A model generated the notes under the pieces. It made no database searches. It worked only from the letters and a program-made list of their open reading frames with translations, and was not told the origin of the DNA. The position numbers and the translations under genes are program-made. Shown piece after piece: positions 1 to 6,328 of a stretch of DNA of 7,027 nt. The number at the start of each line of letters is the position of its first letter. The first letter of the stretch is position 1. Source of the DNA: Phycisphaerales bacterium (lineage in GTDB: Bacteria; Planctomycetota; Phycisphaerae; Sedimentisphaerales; Anaerohalosphaeraceae); assembly GCA_011055475.1 (NCBI GenBank), contig DSDH01000086.1:1-7027 (forward strand), given 5' to 3'.

Positions 1-201
1 CGGCTCGAAGCGCAGGCCCAAGCGGCCATCGCGGCGGTCAAGGCCCAGGCCGATCAGGCGGTGGGCGCGATCATCTCGGCGGGGCATCAGGTCTCGGCGG
101 CCTTGGAGCGTGCGGCGTCGTATCGGCCCGTGACCTCGGCGTCGCCGGAGAGTCGGTACGGCACGAAGCGCCGCTGCTATCGCCTGCGCGGGCTGGTTTG
201 A
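1..201 (+). CDS. C-terminal end of an unidentified Ala/Gln-rich protein (5' truncated)
   Basis: Frame 1 is open from the window edge to a TGA at 199-201, giving 66 residues with no start in view. The first ~40 residues are rich in Ala, Gln and Val with spaced charges (EAQAQAAIAAVKAQADQA), consistent with an alpha-helical or coiled-coil segment. The tail is basic and ends in KRRCYRLRGLV. The GC-rich third codon positions match the neighbouring genes, which supports real coding. I do not recognise the family. The 69 bases between its stop and the first repeat of the phoB promoter hold no convincing terminator; the only hairpin there is a short GAGC/GCTC stem at 211-222 without a T-tract. A functional link to the Pho genes is therefore not shown. 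Confidence 0.5.
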   Translation, partial: RLEAQAQAAIAAVKAQADQAVGAIISAGHQVSAALERAASYRPVTSASPESRYGTKRRCYRLRGLV

Positions 202-270
202 ACCCGCTCTGAGCGCCCGCTCACATACTCCCCGGGTCCCTCGCGCGCCGGGCACATTCCGCTAGTCTCC

Positions 271-315
271 TTCTAGCACTGATCTTACGTTCTGGTAACA
301 TGGATCGCGTATGGT
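271..315 (+). promoter_or_regulatory. Predicted Pho box and promoter of phoB (autoregulation)
   Basis: Three 7-bp units lie at exact 11-bp steps: TTCTAGC (271-277), ATCTTAC (282-288) and TGGTAAC (293-299). A possible degenerate fourth unit, CGCTAGT (260-266), lies upstream. The -10 candidate TATGGT (310-315) begins 39 bp after the first unit. No TTGACA-like -35 is present at a 17-bp spacing; the repeats occupy that place, as at PhoB-activated promoters. The same spacing is found upstream of the porin and the Na/Pi transporter in this window. The predicted transcript starts near 322. This would make phoBR autoregulated. The repeat geometry is seen directly; binding by PhoB is inferred. Confidence 0.7.
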
Positions 316-357
316 AAGGATCGGACCCGACGGGGGGCCTTCGGAAAGGAAACGCCC

Positions 358-1059
358 ATGAGCGGCAAGACGATCCTGGTCGTCGAGGATGAGGAAGACG
401 TCCTCGAACTGTTGCGGTACAACCTGGACAAGAATGGCTTTGCCGTGGAAACGGCGACCAGCGGCGAGGAGGCGATGGACAAGGCCCGGCGGATGCACCC
501 GGACCTGATCCTGCTGGATATCATGCTGCCGGGGCTGGACGGCTTGGACGTGTGCAAGGTGCTCAAGCGGCACGCCGATACCGAGCGTATCCCCATCGTC
601 ATGGTGACCGCCAAGGGGGACGAGGCGGATATCGTCGCGGGCCTGGAGGTGGGCGCGGACGATTACATTACCAAGCCTTTCAGTCCGCGGGTTCTGGTTG
701 CGCGGGTCAAGGCGGTGCTGCGTCGACCCGCACGGTCCGCGCCCCCGGCGGACGCCGAGGCCCGGGTCGTGCGTGCCCACGGGGTGGAGATCGATCCGAA
801 CCGTCACCGCGTGACGATCAAGGGCAAACCCGTGGATCTGACCAGCACGGAGTTTCGCTTGTTGCACTTCCTGGCCTCACGGCCGGGATGGGTGTTCACC
901 CGCTACCAGATCGTGGATGCCGTTCACGGGCAGGACTATCCGGTCACGGACCGTTCGGTGGACGTGCAGATCGTGGGGTTGCGCAAGAAGCTGGGGACGG
1001 CGGGCAAGCTGATCGAAACGGTTCGGGGCGTGGGGTACCGATTCAAGGACGTGGACTAG
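358..1059 (+). CDS. phoB: PhoB-type OmpR-family response regulator
   Basis: This 233-residue cytoplasmic DNA-binding regulator has the usual length of the OmpR/PhoB family. The receiver domain spans about residues 4-122, with the acidic pair E10-D11, phosphoacceptor D54 (LLLDIMLPG-like context), T84 and K106 (ITKPF), so all catalytic positions are present. A short Pro/Ala linker (about 124-134) leads to the winged-helix Trans_reg_C domain (about 137-231). Its recognition-helix region is DRSVDVQIVGLRKKL (198-212) and its wing is TVRGVGYRF. The ATG at 358 is preceded by AAGGA at 346-350 with a 7-nt spacer. The kinase gene follows after 23 nt, as in phoBR operons. PhoB is preferred over other OmpR-family names because of the PhoR-like partner, the downstream phosphate transporter and the Pho-box-like repeats in front of three genes here. 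Orthology to E. coli PhoB is inferred, not tested. Confidence 0.88.
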   Translation: MSGKTILVVEDEEDVLELLRYNLDKNGFAVETATSGEEAMDKARRMHPDLILLDIMLPGLDGLDVCKVLKRHADTERIPIVMVTAKGDEADIVAGLEVGADDYITKPFSPRVLVARVKAVLRRPARSAPPADAEARVVRAHGVEIDPNRHRVTIKGKPVDLTSTEFRLLHFLASRPGWVFTRYQIVDAVHGQDYPVTDRSVDVQIVGLRKKLGTAGKLIETVRGVGYRFKDVD

Positions 1060-1082
1060 ACCTCAGCGGGGGCAGGCGACCG

Positions 1083-2897
1083 ATGCGTCGGGCTCGATTA
1101 CTCTGGCAACTGTATGCCTCCTACCTGGCGATCACGCTGCTGTCGCTGGCGGCGGTGACGATGTACGCCTCGGCCTCGCTTCGGCGGGCGTACCTGGAGC
1201 AGGCCGAGGTGGAACTGCAGGAGCGGGCGGCCCTTATGCGACACCAGTTGTCGCGAATATACCACGAGCAAGGAGCCGACGCCCTGGATCGACTTGTCAA
1301 GGAATTGGCCGGGGCGCGGGAGACCCGGATCACCGTGATCCTGCCGTCGGGCACGGTGGTGGCGGATTCGGAAGAGAACCCCGCCGACATGAAGGATCAC
1401 TCGAACCGCCCCGAGATCGTCCAGGCCCTCAAAGGAAGCGCCGGTTCGGACATGCGGATCAGCCCTACGCTCAGAATCCGCATGATCTATACGGCGATTC
1501 CAATGACGGAGAACGGGCAGGTCTGGGCGGTGTTGCGGACGGCGGTTCCTCTGGCCTCGTTGGATCGTGTCCTGCATGGGATCTACCGTCGGATCGTCCT
1601 GGGGGGCGTGCTGGTGGCCGTGGTGGCGGCCGGGCTGAGCCTGGCGGCGGCGCGGCGGATCACCCGTCCCCTGGAGGAGATTAAGCAGGGAGCCCAGCGG
1701 TTCGCCCGCGGCGATCTACGGCACAAGCTTCCGATTTTCGACTCGGAGGAGTTCGGCTCGCTGGCCGAGGCGATGAACCAGATGGCCCGTCATCTGGACG
1801 AGCGGATTCGGGCGACGGTGGCCCAGCGGAATGAGCAACAGGCGGTCTTGAGCAGCATGGTGGAGGGCGTACTGGCGGTGGACCCCGATCTTCGGCTGAT
1901 CAGCCTCAACGAGACGGCCTGTGAGTTTCTGGGTATCCCCGCCGGTGACGTGCAAGGGCAGGGACTGCGCGAGGTCGTGCGTAATACCGACCTGGTCCGC
2001 TTCGTCGAGCAGGTGCTGCAAAGCAGCGGCCCGGTGGATGGGCGGTTCGTGCTGCACGGGGAGTTTCGCGAACGGCACATCCAGACGCGGGGGGCGGCGC
2101 TGCGGGATGAACAGGGGCGGCGGATGGGGGCGGTTGTCGTCCTGAATGACGTTACCACGCTGTACCGCCTGGAGAATATCCGCAAGGACTTCGTGGCCAA
2201 CGTCTCGCACGAGCTCAAGACGCCGATCACGTCGATCAAGGGGTTCATCGAGACGCTGCTCGACGGCGCCATCGACAGTCCCACCGATGCGCGACGGTTT
2301 CTGGAGATCGTTGCGCGGCAGGCCCGTCGGCTCAACGCCATCGTGGAGGATCTGTTGACGCTGTCGAAGATCGAGCAGCAGACCGACGAGGCCCGGGTCG
2401 AGCGGCAGGAGGCCGCGTTGCGGCCGACGATTGTCGCGGCCGTCCAATTGTGCGAGATCAAGGCCGCGGACAAGGACGTTCGCGTGGAGATCGATTGCGA
2501 GCCGACGATCCACGGCCGGCTCAACCCGCCGCTGCTGGAGCAGGCGGTGGTCAACCTCATTGACAATGCCATTAAGTACAGCGAGCGCGGCGGCGACGTG
2601 CGGGTGGAGGTCAAGGACGCCGGCAGCCGGATCGTGATCCGGGTGATCGATCACGGCTGCGGGATTGAGAGCCGTTATCTGCCGCGGTTGTTCGAGCGAT
2701 TCTACCGCGTGGACAAGGCCCGCAGCCGCAAGCTGGGGGGCACGGGCCTGGGGCTGGCGATCGTCAAGCACATCGCGCAGGCGCACGGCGGCTGGGCGTC
2801 GGTGGAGAGTGCTCCCGGTCGCGGCAGCACGTTCACCATTCACCTGCCCAAGACCGACCCCCGGGGGCCACGTTCCGCGTCGACCAACACGGCCTGA
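1083..2897 (+). CDS. phoR: PhoR-type membrane sensor histidine kinase
   Basis: This is a 604-residue sensor kinase. TM1 is at about residues 10-30, an extracytoplasmic domain at about 31-168, TM2 at about 171-189 and HAMP at about 190-243. A PAS domain (about 253-357) follows, then HisKA with H376 in SHELKTP and a C-terminal HATPase. The ATPase boxes are intact: N box NLIDNAIKYS (491-500), G1 DHGCGI (523-528), F box RLFERFYRVD (535-544) and G2 GGTGLGLAI (552-560). It should autophosphorylate on H376 and pass phosphate to D54 of the adjacent regulator. The open frame runs far upstream inside phoB. I chose the ATG at 1083 because the GGGGGCAGG at 1067-1075 precedes it, TM1 begins at once, and there is no overlap with phoB. 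The large external domain resembles Gram-positive PhoR/PnpS more than the short-looped E. coli PhoR. The last ~14 residues are a low-complexity tail. The PhoR name rests mainly on context. Confidence 0.85.
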   Translation: MRRARLLWQLYASYLAITLLSLAAVTMYASASLRRAYLEQAEVELQERAALMRHQLSRIYHEQGADALDRLVKELAGARETRITVILPSGTVVADSEENPADMKDHSNRPEIVQALKGSAGSDMRISPTLRIRMIYTAIPMTENGQVWAVLRTAVPLASLDRVLHGIYRRIVLGGVLVAVVAAGLSLAAARRITRPLEEIKQGAQRFARGDLRHKLPIFDSEEFGSLAEAMNQMARHLDERIRATVAQRNEQQAVLSSMVEGVLAVDPDLRLISLNETACEFLGIPAGDVQGQGLREVVRNTDLVRFVEQVLQSSGPVDGRFVLHGEFRERHIQTRGAALRDEQGRRMGAVVVLNDVTTLYRLENIRKDFVANVSHELKTPITSIKGFIETLLDGAIDSPTDARRFLEIVARQARRLNAIVEDLLTLSKIEQQTDEARVERQEAALRPTIVAAVQLCEIKAADKDVRVEIDCEPTIHGRLNPPLLEQAVVNLIDNAIKYSERGGDVRVEVKDAGSRIVIRVIDHGCGIESRYLPRLFERFYRVDKARSRKLGGTGLGLAIVKHIAQAHGGWASVESAPGRGSTFTIHLPKTDPRGPRSASTNTA

Positions 2898-2935
2898 GCG
2901 GACGGCTCGCCGGAGGTGTTCACGTCGCATGTCCC

Positions 2936-2964
2936 TTGGGAAATGCCCGTCCTCATGGTATACT
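2936..2964 (+). promoter_or_regulatory. Sigma70-like extended -10 promoter of the beta-propeller gene
   Basis: TTGGGA (2936-2941) and TATACT (2959-2964) are separated by exactly 17 bp, and TG at 2956-2957 forms an extended -10 (TGGTATACT). The expected start near 2971 leaves a leader of about 16 nt, which still contains the strong Shine-Dalgarno sequence GAGGTGAT at 2977-2984. The 11-bp repeats seen before phoB, the porin and the Na/Pi transporter are absent. This gene is therefore probably transcribed on its own and independently of PhoB, although read-through from phoBR is possible because I see no terminator after phoR. Confidence 0.6.
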
Positions 2965-2986
2965 CGGGGAAAACGTGAGGTGATCG

Positions 2987-4471
2987 ATGCGCAGTCGGAT
3001 TTGTTATGTTGTGGTGCTGATGAGTCTGTGTGGGGTCCCGGTCCTGGCGTGGTCGGGGGCCAACGCCAACATGGTCTGTCAAGGGCGAGACCTGCCGGCG
3101 GACCTGGCCCAAGCCGAGGTCCTCTGGGAGAAGCGTCTGGGCACCCACCAGTACACCATTCCGACCGTGGAGGGCGATCGCCTCTACATCGGGGTCAATG
3201 ACCTGGGGTTGGAGCATCCGGCCGTCAAGCGGACCAAAGGCGGCATCCTGATGTGTCTGGACCGGACCACGGGCGACATGATCTGGCAGTTGCCGATTCC
3301 GCGGCTGGTCGAGGGCAACACGCCGCCGTTCCATTTCGGCCAGTGGCAAAGCGGGTTGTGCTCCTCGCCGGTGATCGACGGCAAGGTCCTGTACATCGTC
3401 AGTCCGCGAGGGGAGGTCTTGTGCGTGGACCAACAGGGCCAGGCCGACGGTAACGATGGGCCGTTCATGGACGAGGCGGCATACATGCAGGTCCAGACGG
3501 CCGACTATCGTCTGACCGAGCAGGACGGTGACATCGTGTGGCGGTTCGACATGCTCAGCGGCTGCGACGCCGTGCCCCATGATACGTGTGCCAGTACGGT
3601 CCTGCTGCATGGCGATTACGTCTACGTGTGTACGGGCAACGGTGTGGACAACACGCATGACAAGGTCGTGCATCCGGAGGCGCCGAGCCTGATCGTGCTG
3701 GATAAGAAGACGGGTCGGCTGGTCGCCCGGGACGGCGAGAAGATCGGACATCGGCTTTTTCACGGCCAATGGTCGAGTCCGGCCCTGGCGCGAGCGGGCG
3801 GACGCGAGCTGATCCTGTTGGGCGCCGGCGACGGCATTCTCTACGCCTTCGAGCCGATTACCCAAGCCGAGCCTGATGTGCAGACGCTGCGTTGTGTGTG
3901 GCGGGCGGACTGCAACCCGCGTTATCTGCGGTTCGATGAGCAGGGCGAGCCGCTGCGGTACTCGGGCTTTCGCGACAAGTATCCCAAGGGTCCCAGTCCC
4001 ATCATCGGGACGCCGGTAGAAGAGGGTGGCAGGATCTACGTCACCGTCGGCCAGAGCCCGATCTGCGGGCCCGGCGAGGGGGCCCTGAGTTGTATCGACA
4101 CGGCCACGGGCCGGGTGCTGTGGGTTTACCGGGACATCGGGCGCAGCCTGGCGACGGTCTCCATCTCACAGGGGCTGCTGTACGTGGCCGATTTCAGCGG
4201 ATTCGTGCATTGTCTGGACGCGGAAACGGGGCGGGCCTTCTGGACGCACCGAATGGACGCCGGCGCCTGGGCCGCCTCGACAATGGTGGCCGACGGCAAG
4301 GTTTACGCGGCCGATGAACGGAACATCCTGTGGATCCTTGCCGCCGGGCCGGAAAAGCGCCTGCTGAGCCGCAATCGCATGGACTCGGCCCCGGTCACCT
4401 GCCTGGCGGTCGAGGATGTCCTGTATGTGCCCACGCAGCGGAGCCTGATCGCCTACCGCACGCCCCGCTGA
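2987..4471 (+). CDS. Secreted PQQ-like beta-propeller repeat protein
   Basis: This is a 494-residue exported protein. The N-terminus has basic residues, a hydrophobic core (about 5-22) and a likely signal peptidase I site after ANA (A27). The C15 context (MSLC) is a poor lipobox. The mature part is a beta-propeller with PQQ-like repeats, recognisable at about 87-100 (CLDRTTGDMIW), 235-248 (VLDKKTGRLVA), 366-380 (CIDTATGRVLW) and 407-420 (CLDAETGRAFW). There is no sign of a full quinoprotein dehydrogenase: the length is shorter and I see no heme c CxxCH motif. It could be a protein-interaction scaffold or an enzyme of unknown substrate. The mature part holds 13 cysteines, high for a periplasmic protein. 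The ATG at 2987 has GAGGTGAT 2 nt upstream of its CG spacer. Similar proteins are abundant in Planctomycetota. It lies between phoBR and the porin, but its promoter is unlike theirs. Confidence 0.82.
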   Translation: MRSRICYVVVLMSLCGVPVLAWSGANANMVCQGRDLPADLAQAEVLWEKRLGTHQYTIPTVEGDRLYIGVNDLGLEHPAVKRTKGGILMCLDRTTGDMIWQLPIPRLVEGNTPPFHFGQWQSGLCSSPVIDGKVLYIVSPRGEVLCVDQQGQADGNDGPFMDEAAYMQVQTADYRLTEQDGDIVWRFDMLSGCDAVPHDTCASTVLLHGDYVYVCTGNGVDNTHDKVVHPEAPSLIVLDKKTGRLVARDGEKIGHRLFHGQWSSPALARAGGRELILLGAGDGILYAFEPITQAEPDVQTLRCVWRADCNPRYLRFDEQGEPLRYSGFRDKYPKGPSPIIGTPVEEGGRIYVTVGQSPICGPGEGALSCIDTATGRVLWVYRDIGRSLATVSISQGLLYVADFSGFVHCLDAETGRAFWTHRMDAGAWAASTMVADGKVYAADERNILWILAAGPEKRLLSRNRMDSAPVTCLAVEDVLYVPTQRSLIAYRTPR

Positions 4472-4496
4472 GCCTGCGGCCGCATCGTTCATCCAC

Positions 4497-4541
4497 TTCT
4501 AACGACACTCTCACCAGTTGCTCGTCAACGAAAACTATGCT
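4497..4541 (+). promoter_or_regulatory. Predicted Pho box and promoter of the porin gene
   Basis: Units TTCTAAC (4497-4503) and CTCTCAC (4508-4514) are 11 bp apart. A weak third position, TGCTCGT (4519-4525), completes the series, and CGTTCAT (4486-4492) may be an upstream unit. The -10 candidate TATGCT (4536-4541) begins 39 bp after the first unit, as at the phoB and Na/Pi transporter promoters. No canonical -35 is seen at 17 bp. The transcript would start near 4548 and carry a ~69-nt leader. PhoB control is inferred from the shared pattern. Confidence 0.68.
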
Positions 4542-4556
4542 TCCGGCCGCGGAGAG

Positions 4557-4577
4557 GGTCCGGGATCGGCCCGGACC
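4557..4577 (+). other. Perfect 8-bp hairpin in the porin mRNA leader
   Basis: GGTCCGGG (4557-4564) pairs perfectly with CCCGGACC (4570-4577) around the 5-nt loop ATCGG. No T-tract follows, so it is not an intrinsic terminator. It would sit about 9 nt from the predicted 5' end of the porin mRNA and 25 nt before the Shine-Dalgarno sequence. Leader hairpins of abundant outer-membrane-protein mRNAs such as ompA slow decay, and a similar role is possible here. The pairing is seen; the role is a guess. Confidence 0.5.
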
Positions 4578-4616
4578 GGACCGAGACGGTGCGTTGCATG
4601 GTAAGGAGCTACCAGG

Positions 4617-5894
4617 ATGAGAAAGACCCTTATATTTGCCTTGGCCCTGGTCCCGGCGATTGTGCTTGTGGGGCAGGCCCGGGCCGATGAGGTCGGTGAT
4701 CTCAAGAAGGAGGTGGAGCGGCAGTATGACGTGCTGCTGAAGATGCAGGCCAAGCTGCTCGAGCTGGAAGAGGGCCAGAAGAAGAACAGCGCGGCCATCG
4801 CCGAAGCCCCGACGGCGGCGCCCGCGCCGGGGTCTCTGGCTGAGAAACTGCAATGGGTGGAGAAGCTGCGGATCAGCGGGGACTTTCGGTATCGGCATGA
4901 GAACCAGGATTTCGACACGCGGTCGGATGAGCGGGATCGTCATCGTATTCGGGCGCGGATCAAGCTCGAAGCCGATGTCGCCGATGAATGGTCTCTGATC
5001 TTCCGATTGGCCAGCGGCAGCAGCGACTCCCCGACGTCGACCAATCAGACGCTGGGCGAATCCGGATCCGGGGACGGGTTCAGCAGCAAGGATATCTGGC
5101 TGGACCTGGCCTACGCGGACTGGCACCCCCTCGATGGGCTCAACGTGATGTTCGGCAAGATGGACAACCCGTTTTACGCCGTGGGCAAGCATCAGCTCAT
5201 TTGGGACGGCGACGTCACCCCGGAGGGCATTGCGGCCGGTTATGCCTTTGCCCTCTCCGAAGCCACCTCGGCCCAGGTGACGGGCGGCGGGTTCTGGCTT
5301 GAGGAGAACAGCTCGGGCAGTGACGCGGCGGTGTGGGGCGTTCAGGGCATGCTCAAGCACAAGCTCGACGACGGCAGCCACATCGCCGGCGGGGCGAGCT
5401 ACTATGACTTCGTGCGGCTGGAGGGCAACGCCTTCTCCAACCTCAGCCAGAAGGGCAACACCTGGACCGGCGGCCTGTACGCCTACGACTACAACATCCT
5501 GGAGGCGTTCGGCGAGTACGGTTTCAAGATCGGTGATATGCCCTTTGGGATATACGGCACGCATATCACGAATACGGCGGGCGGGGCCGATGAAGATCGG
5601 GCCTGGGCTCTCGGATGTACGGTCAACAAGGCCAAAAACCCCGGTTCCTGGCAGTTCGGATATGAGTATCGCGACGTCGAGGCCGACGCCGTTGTCGCCG
5701 GGCTGAGCGATTCGGACTTCATCGACGGGGGGACGGGAGGCAAGGGTCACAGATTCAGCCTGGCTTACCAATTGACCAAGAACATTCAGGCCGGTCTGAC
5801 GTATTTCATGGCCGAAAGGCATGACAACCGTATCACGGGTTATGACGGACAGGACATGAACCTGTTTCAGGGCGACATCGTAATCAAGTTCTGA
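4617..5894 (+). CDS. Putative outer-membrane porin with N-terminal coiled coil
   Basis: This is a 425-residue outer-membrane protein. The signal peptide is residues 1-23 with a cleavage site after ARA. A charged heptad-like helix follows (about 25-60, DLKKEVERQYDVLLKMQ), then a Pro/Ala linker (63-72) and a beta-barrel (about 84-425) of alternating amphipathic strands with aromatic girdle residues. The last strand ends in F425 (GDIVIKF), the terminal aromatic recognised by the BAM complex. The coiled coil may trimerise the barrel or contact peptidoglycan. The barrel start (LRISGDFRYRHE) and the KDIWLDLAYADWHP...FGKMDNPF region match my memory of the 'putative porin' (Porin_5-like) family. The ATG at 4617 has AAGGAG at 4603-4608, 8 nt away. 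The Pho-box-like promoter suggests phosphate-starvation induction, analogous in role to PhoE or OprP, but anion selectivity cannot be read from the sequence. A strong terminator lies 57 nt downstream of the stop. Confidence 0.83.
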   Translation: MRKTLIFALALVPAIVLVGQARADEVGDLKKEVERQYDVLLKMQAKLLELEEGQKKNSAAIAEAPTAAPAPGSLAEKLQWVEKLRISGDFRYRHENQDFDTRSDERDRHRIRARIKLEADVADEWSLIFRLASGSSDSPTSTNQTLGESGSGDGFSSKDIWLDLAYADWHPLDGLNVMFGKMDNPFYAVGKHQLIWDGDVTPEGIAAGYAFALSEATSAQVTGGGFWLEENSSGSDAAVWGVQGMLKHKLDDGSHIAGGASYYDFVRLEGNAFSNLSQKGNTWTGGLYAYDYNILEAFGEYGFKIGDMPFGIYGTHITNTAGGADEDRAWALGCTVNKAKNPGSWQFGYEYRDVEADAVVAGLSDSDFIDGGTGGKGHRFSLAYQLTKNIQAGLTYFMAERHDNRITGYDGQDMNLFQGDIVIKF

Positions 5895-5950
5895 CGACGC
5901 GGAGAGTTCGGCAATCCTCCTCATCCTTGTCGGGTCGACCAGCCTGACAG

Positions 5951-5987
5951 AGGGGGCGGCGCAAGCAAGCGCCGCCCCCTGCTTTTT
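5951..5987 (+). terminator. Rho-independent terminator of the porin gene
   Basis: AGGGGGCGGCGC (5951-5962) and GCGCCGCCCCCT (5969-5980) form a perfect 12-bp GC-rich stem with the loop AAGCAA, followed by GCTTTTT (5981-5987). It lies 57 nt after the porin stop and should isolate the porin transcript from the transporter gene. There is no A-run on its left side, so it is oriented for the + strand. Confidence 0.9.
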
Positions 5988-5998
5988 GCGCCGAAGAG

Positions 5999-6017
5999 GC
6001 CCGCTCAGGGCGTTTTT
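5999..6017 (+). terminator. Possible weak second terminator
   Basis: GCCC (5999-6002) pairs with GGGC (6008-6011) around a 5-nt loop and is followed by GTTTTT (6012-6017). A 4-bp stem alone is weak. Its place 12 nt after the strong terminator makes a backup role plausible but unproven. Confidence 0.25.
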
Positions 6018-6108
6018 CCCCTGCCCACGCAACCGCACGGGGTCCGTGACAGGGGTAACTTGCCTCTGCGCGGCTATAATGCGAACGTATCGGACCTGGA
6101 CGATCGCA

Positions 6109-6153
6109 TTCTAACACAACTCTAACTTTACTCCAACCCGCACCGAATATAGG
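6109..6153 (+). promoter_or_regulatory. Predicted Pho box and promoter of the Na/Pi cotransporter gene
   Basis: This is the best copy of the repeat. TTCTAAC (6109-6115), CTCTAAC (6120-6126) and CTCCAAC (6131-6137) lie at exact 11-bp steps, with 4-bp spacers ACAA and TTTA. The -10 candidate TATAGG (6148-6153) begins 39 bp after the first unit, identical to the phoB and porin promoters. No -35 hexamer is seen. The predicted start is near 6160, leaving a long leader of about 170 nt before the coding start. Confidence 0.72.
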
Positions 6154-6308
6154 GTTCGAGTCCCGGGGTTCGTGGTCGCTCGGCAGGGCCAACTCGGTGT
6201 GTTTTGTCTTTTTCTGAATCGGTTGAGAAGGTGGTTTATCCGCACGCAATCGACGGACCTCAGAAGTCCGGAAATGGGCTGGACGATTCGGGCAGGATGG
6301 TTGACTCT

Positions 6309-6325
6309 TCTGCGGGAGATGCAGA
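6309..6325 (+). promoter_or_regulatory. Shine-Dalgarno in a hairpin loop before the Na/Pi transporter
   Basis: TCTGC (6309-6313) pairs with GCAGA (6321-6325), placing the Shine-Dalgarno core GGGAG (6314-6318) in the 7-nt loop. The core is 10 nt from the GTG at 6329 but 16 nt from the ATG at 6335, which favours the GTG as start. The 5-bp stem is short, so a regulatory role is only a possibility. Confidence 0.35.
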
Positions 6326-6328
6326 CCA

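Larger units (their letters stand above)
5895..6328 (+). other. 434-nt intergenic region between porin and Na/Pi transporter
   Basis: I see no gene here. In order, it holds the porin terminator (5951-5987), a weaker hairpin with a T-run (GCCC/GGGC at 5999-6011, then GTTTTT), an isolated TATAAT (6075-6080) without a convincing -35, the Pho-box promoter (6109-6153), and a ~170-nt leader. The leader contains a U-rich tract (6202-6213), a small hairpin CGGAC/GTCCG (6254-6270), and the Shine-Dalgarno hairpin at 6309-6325. The open frames crossing the region on either strand continue as shadows into the flanking genes. Confidence 0.6.

Noticed and set aside
211..222. GAGC/GCTC hairpin after the first partial gene as a terminator
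   Set aside because: The stem is only 4 bp with a usable loop and no T-tract follows.
552..1082. Upstream extension of the kinase frame inside phoB
   Set aside because: The translated extension is low-complexity Gly/Arg-rich sequence, is out of frame with phoB, and precedes a good ATG with TM1 immediately after it.
1716..2930. 404-codon minus-strand open frame opposite the kinase gene
   Set aside because: Arg/Leu/His/Pro-rich composition typical of a shadow frame, opposite intact HisKA and HATPase motifs.
4395..6038. 547-codon open frame on the minus strand across the porin gene
   Set aside because: It lies antisense to a well-supported porin with signal peptide, Shine-Dalgarno sequence and terminator. 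The protein has no recognisable domain, and long antisense frames are expected in GC-rich coding DNA.
6152..6164. GGGTTCGAGTCCC, which resembles a tRNA T-arm
   Set aside because: Only a 3-bp stem can form, and the upstream bases are the Pho repeats and -10 rather than anticodon and D arms. A tRNA or tRNA-derived attachment site is not supported.
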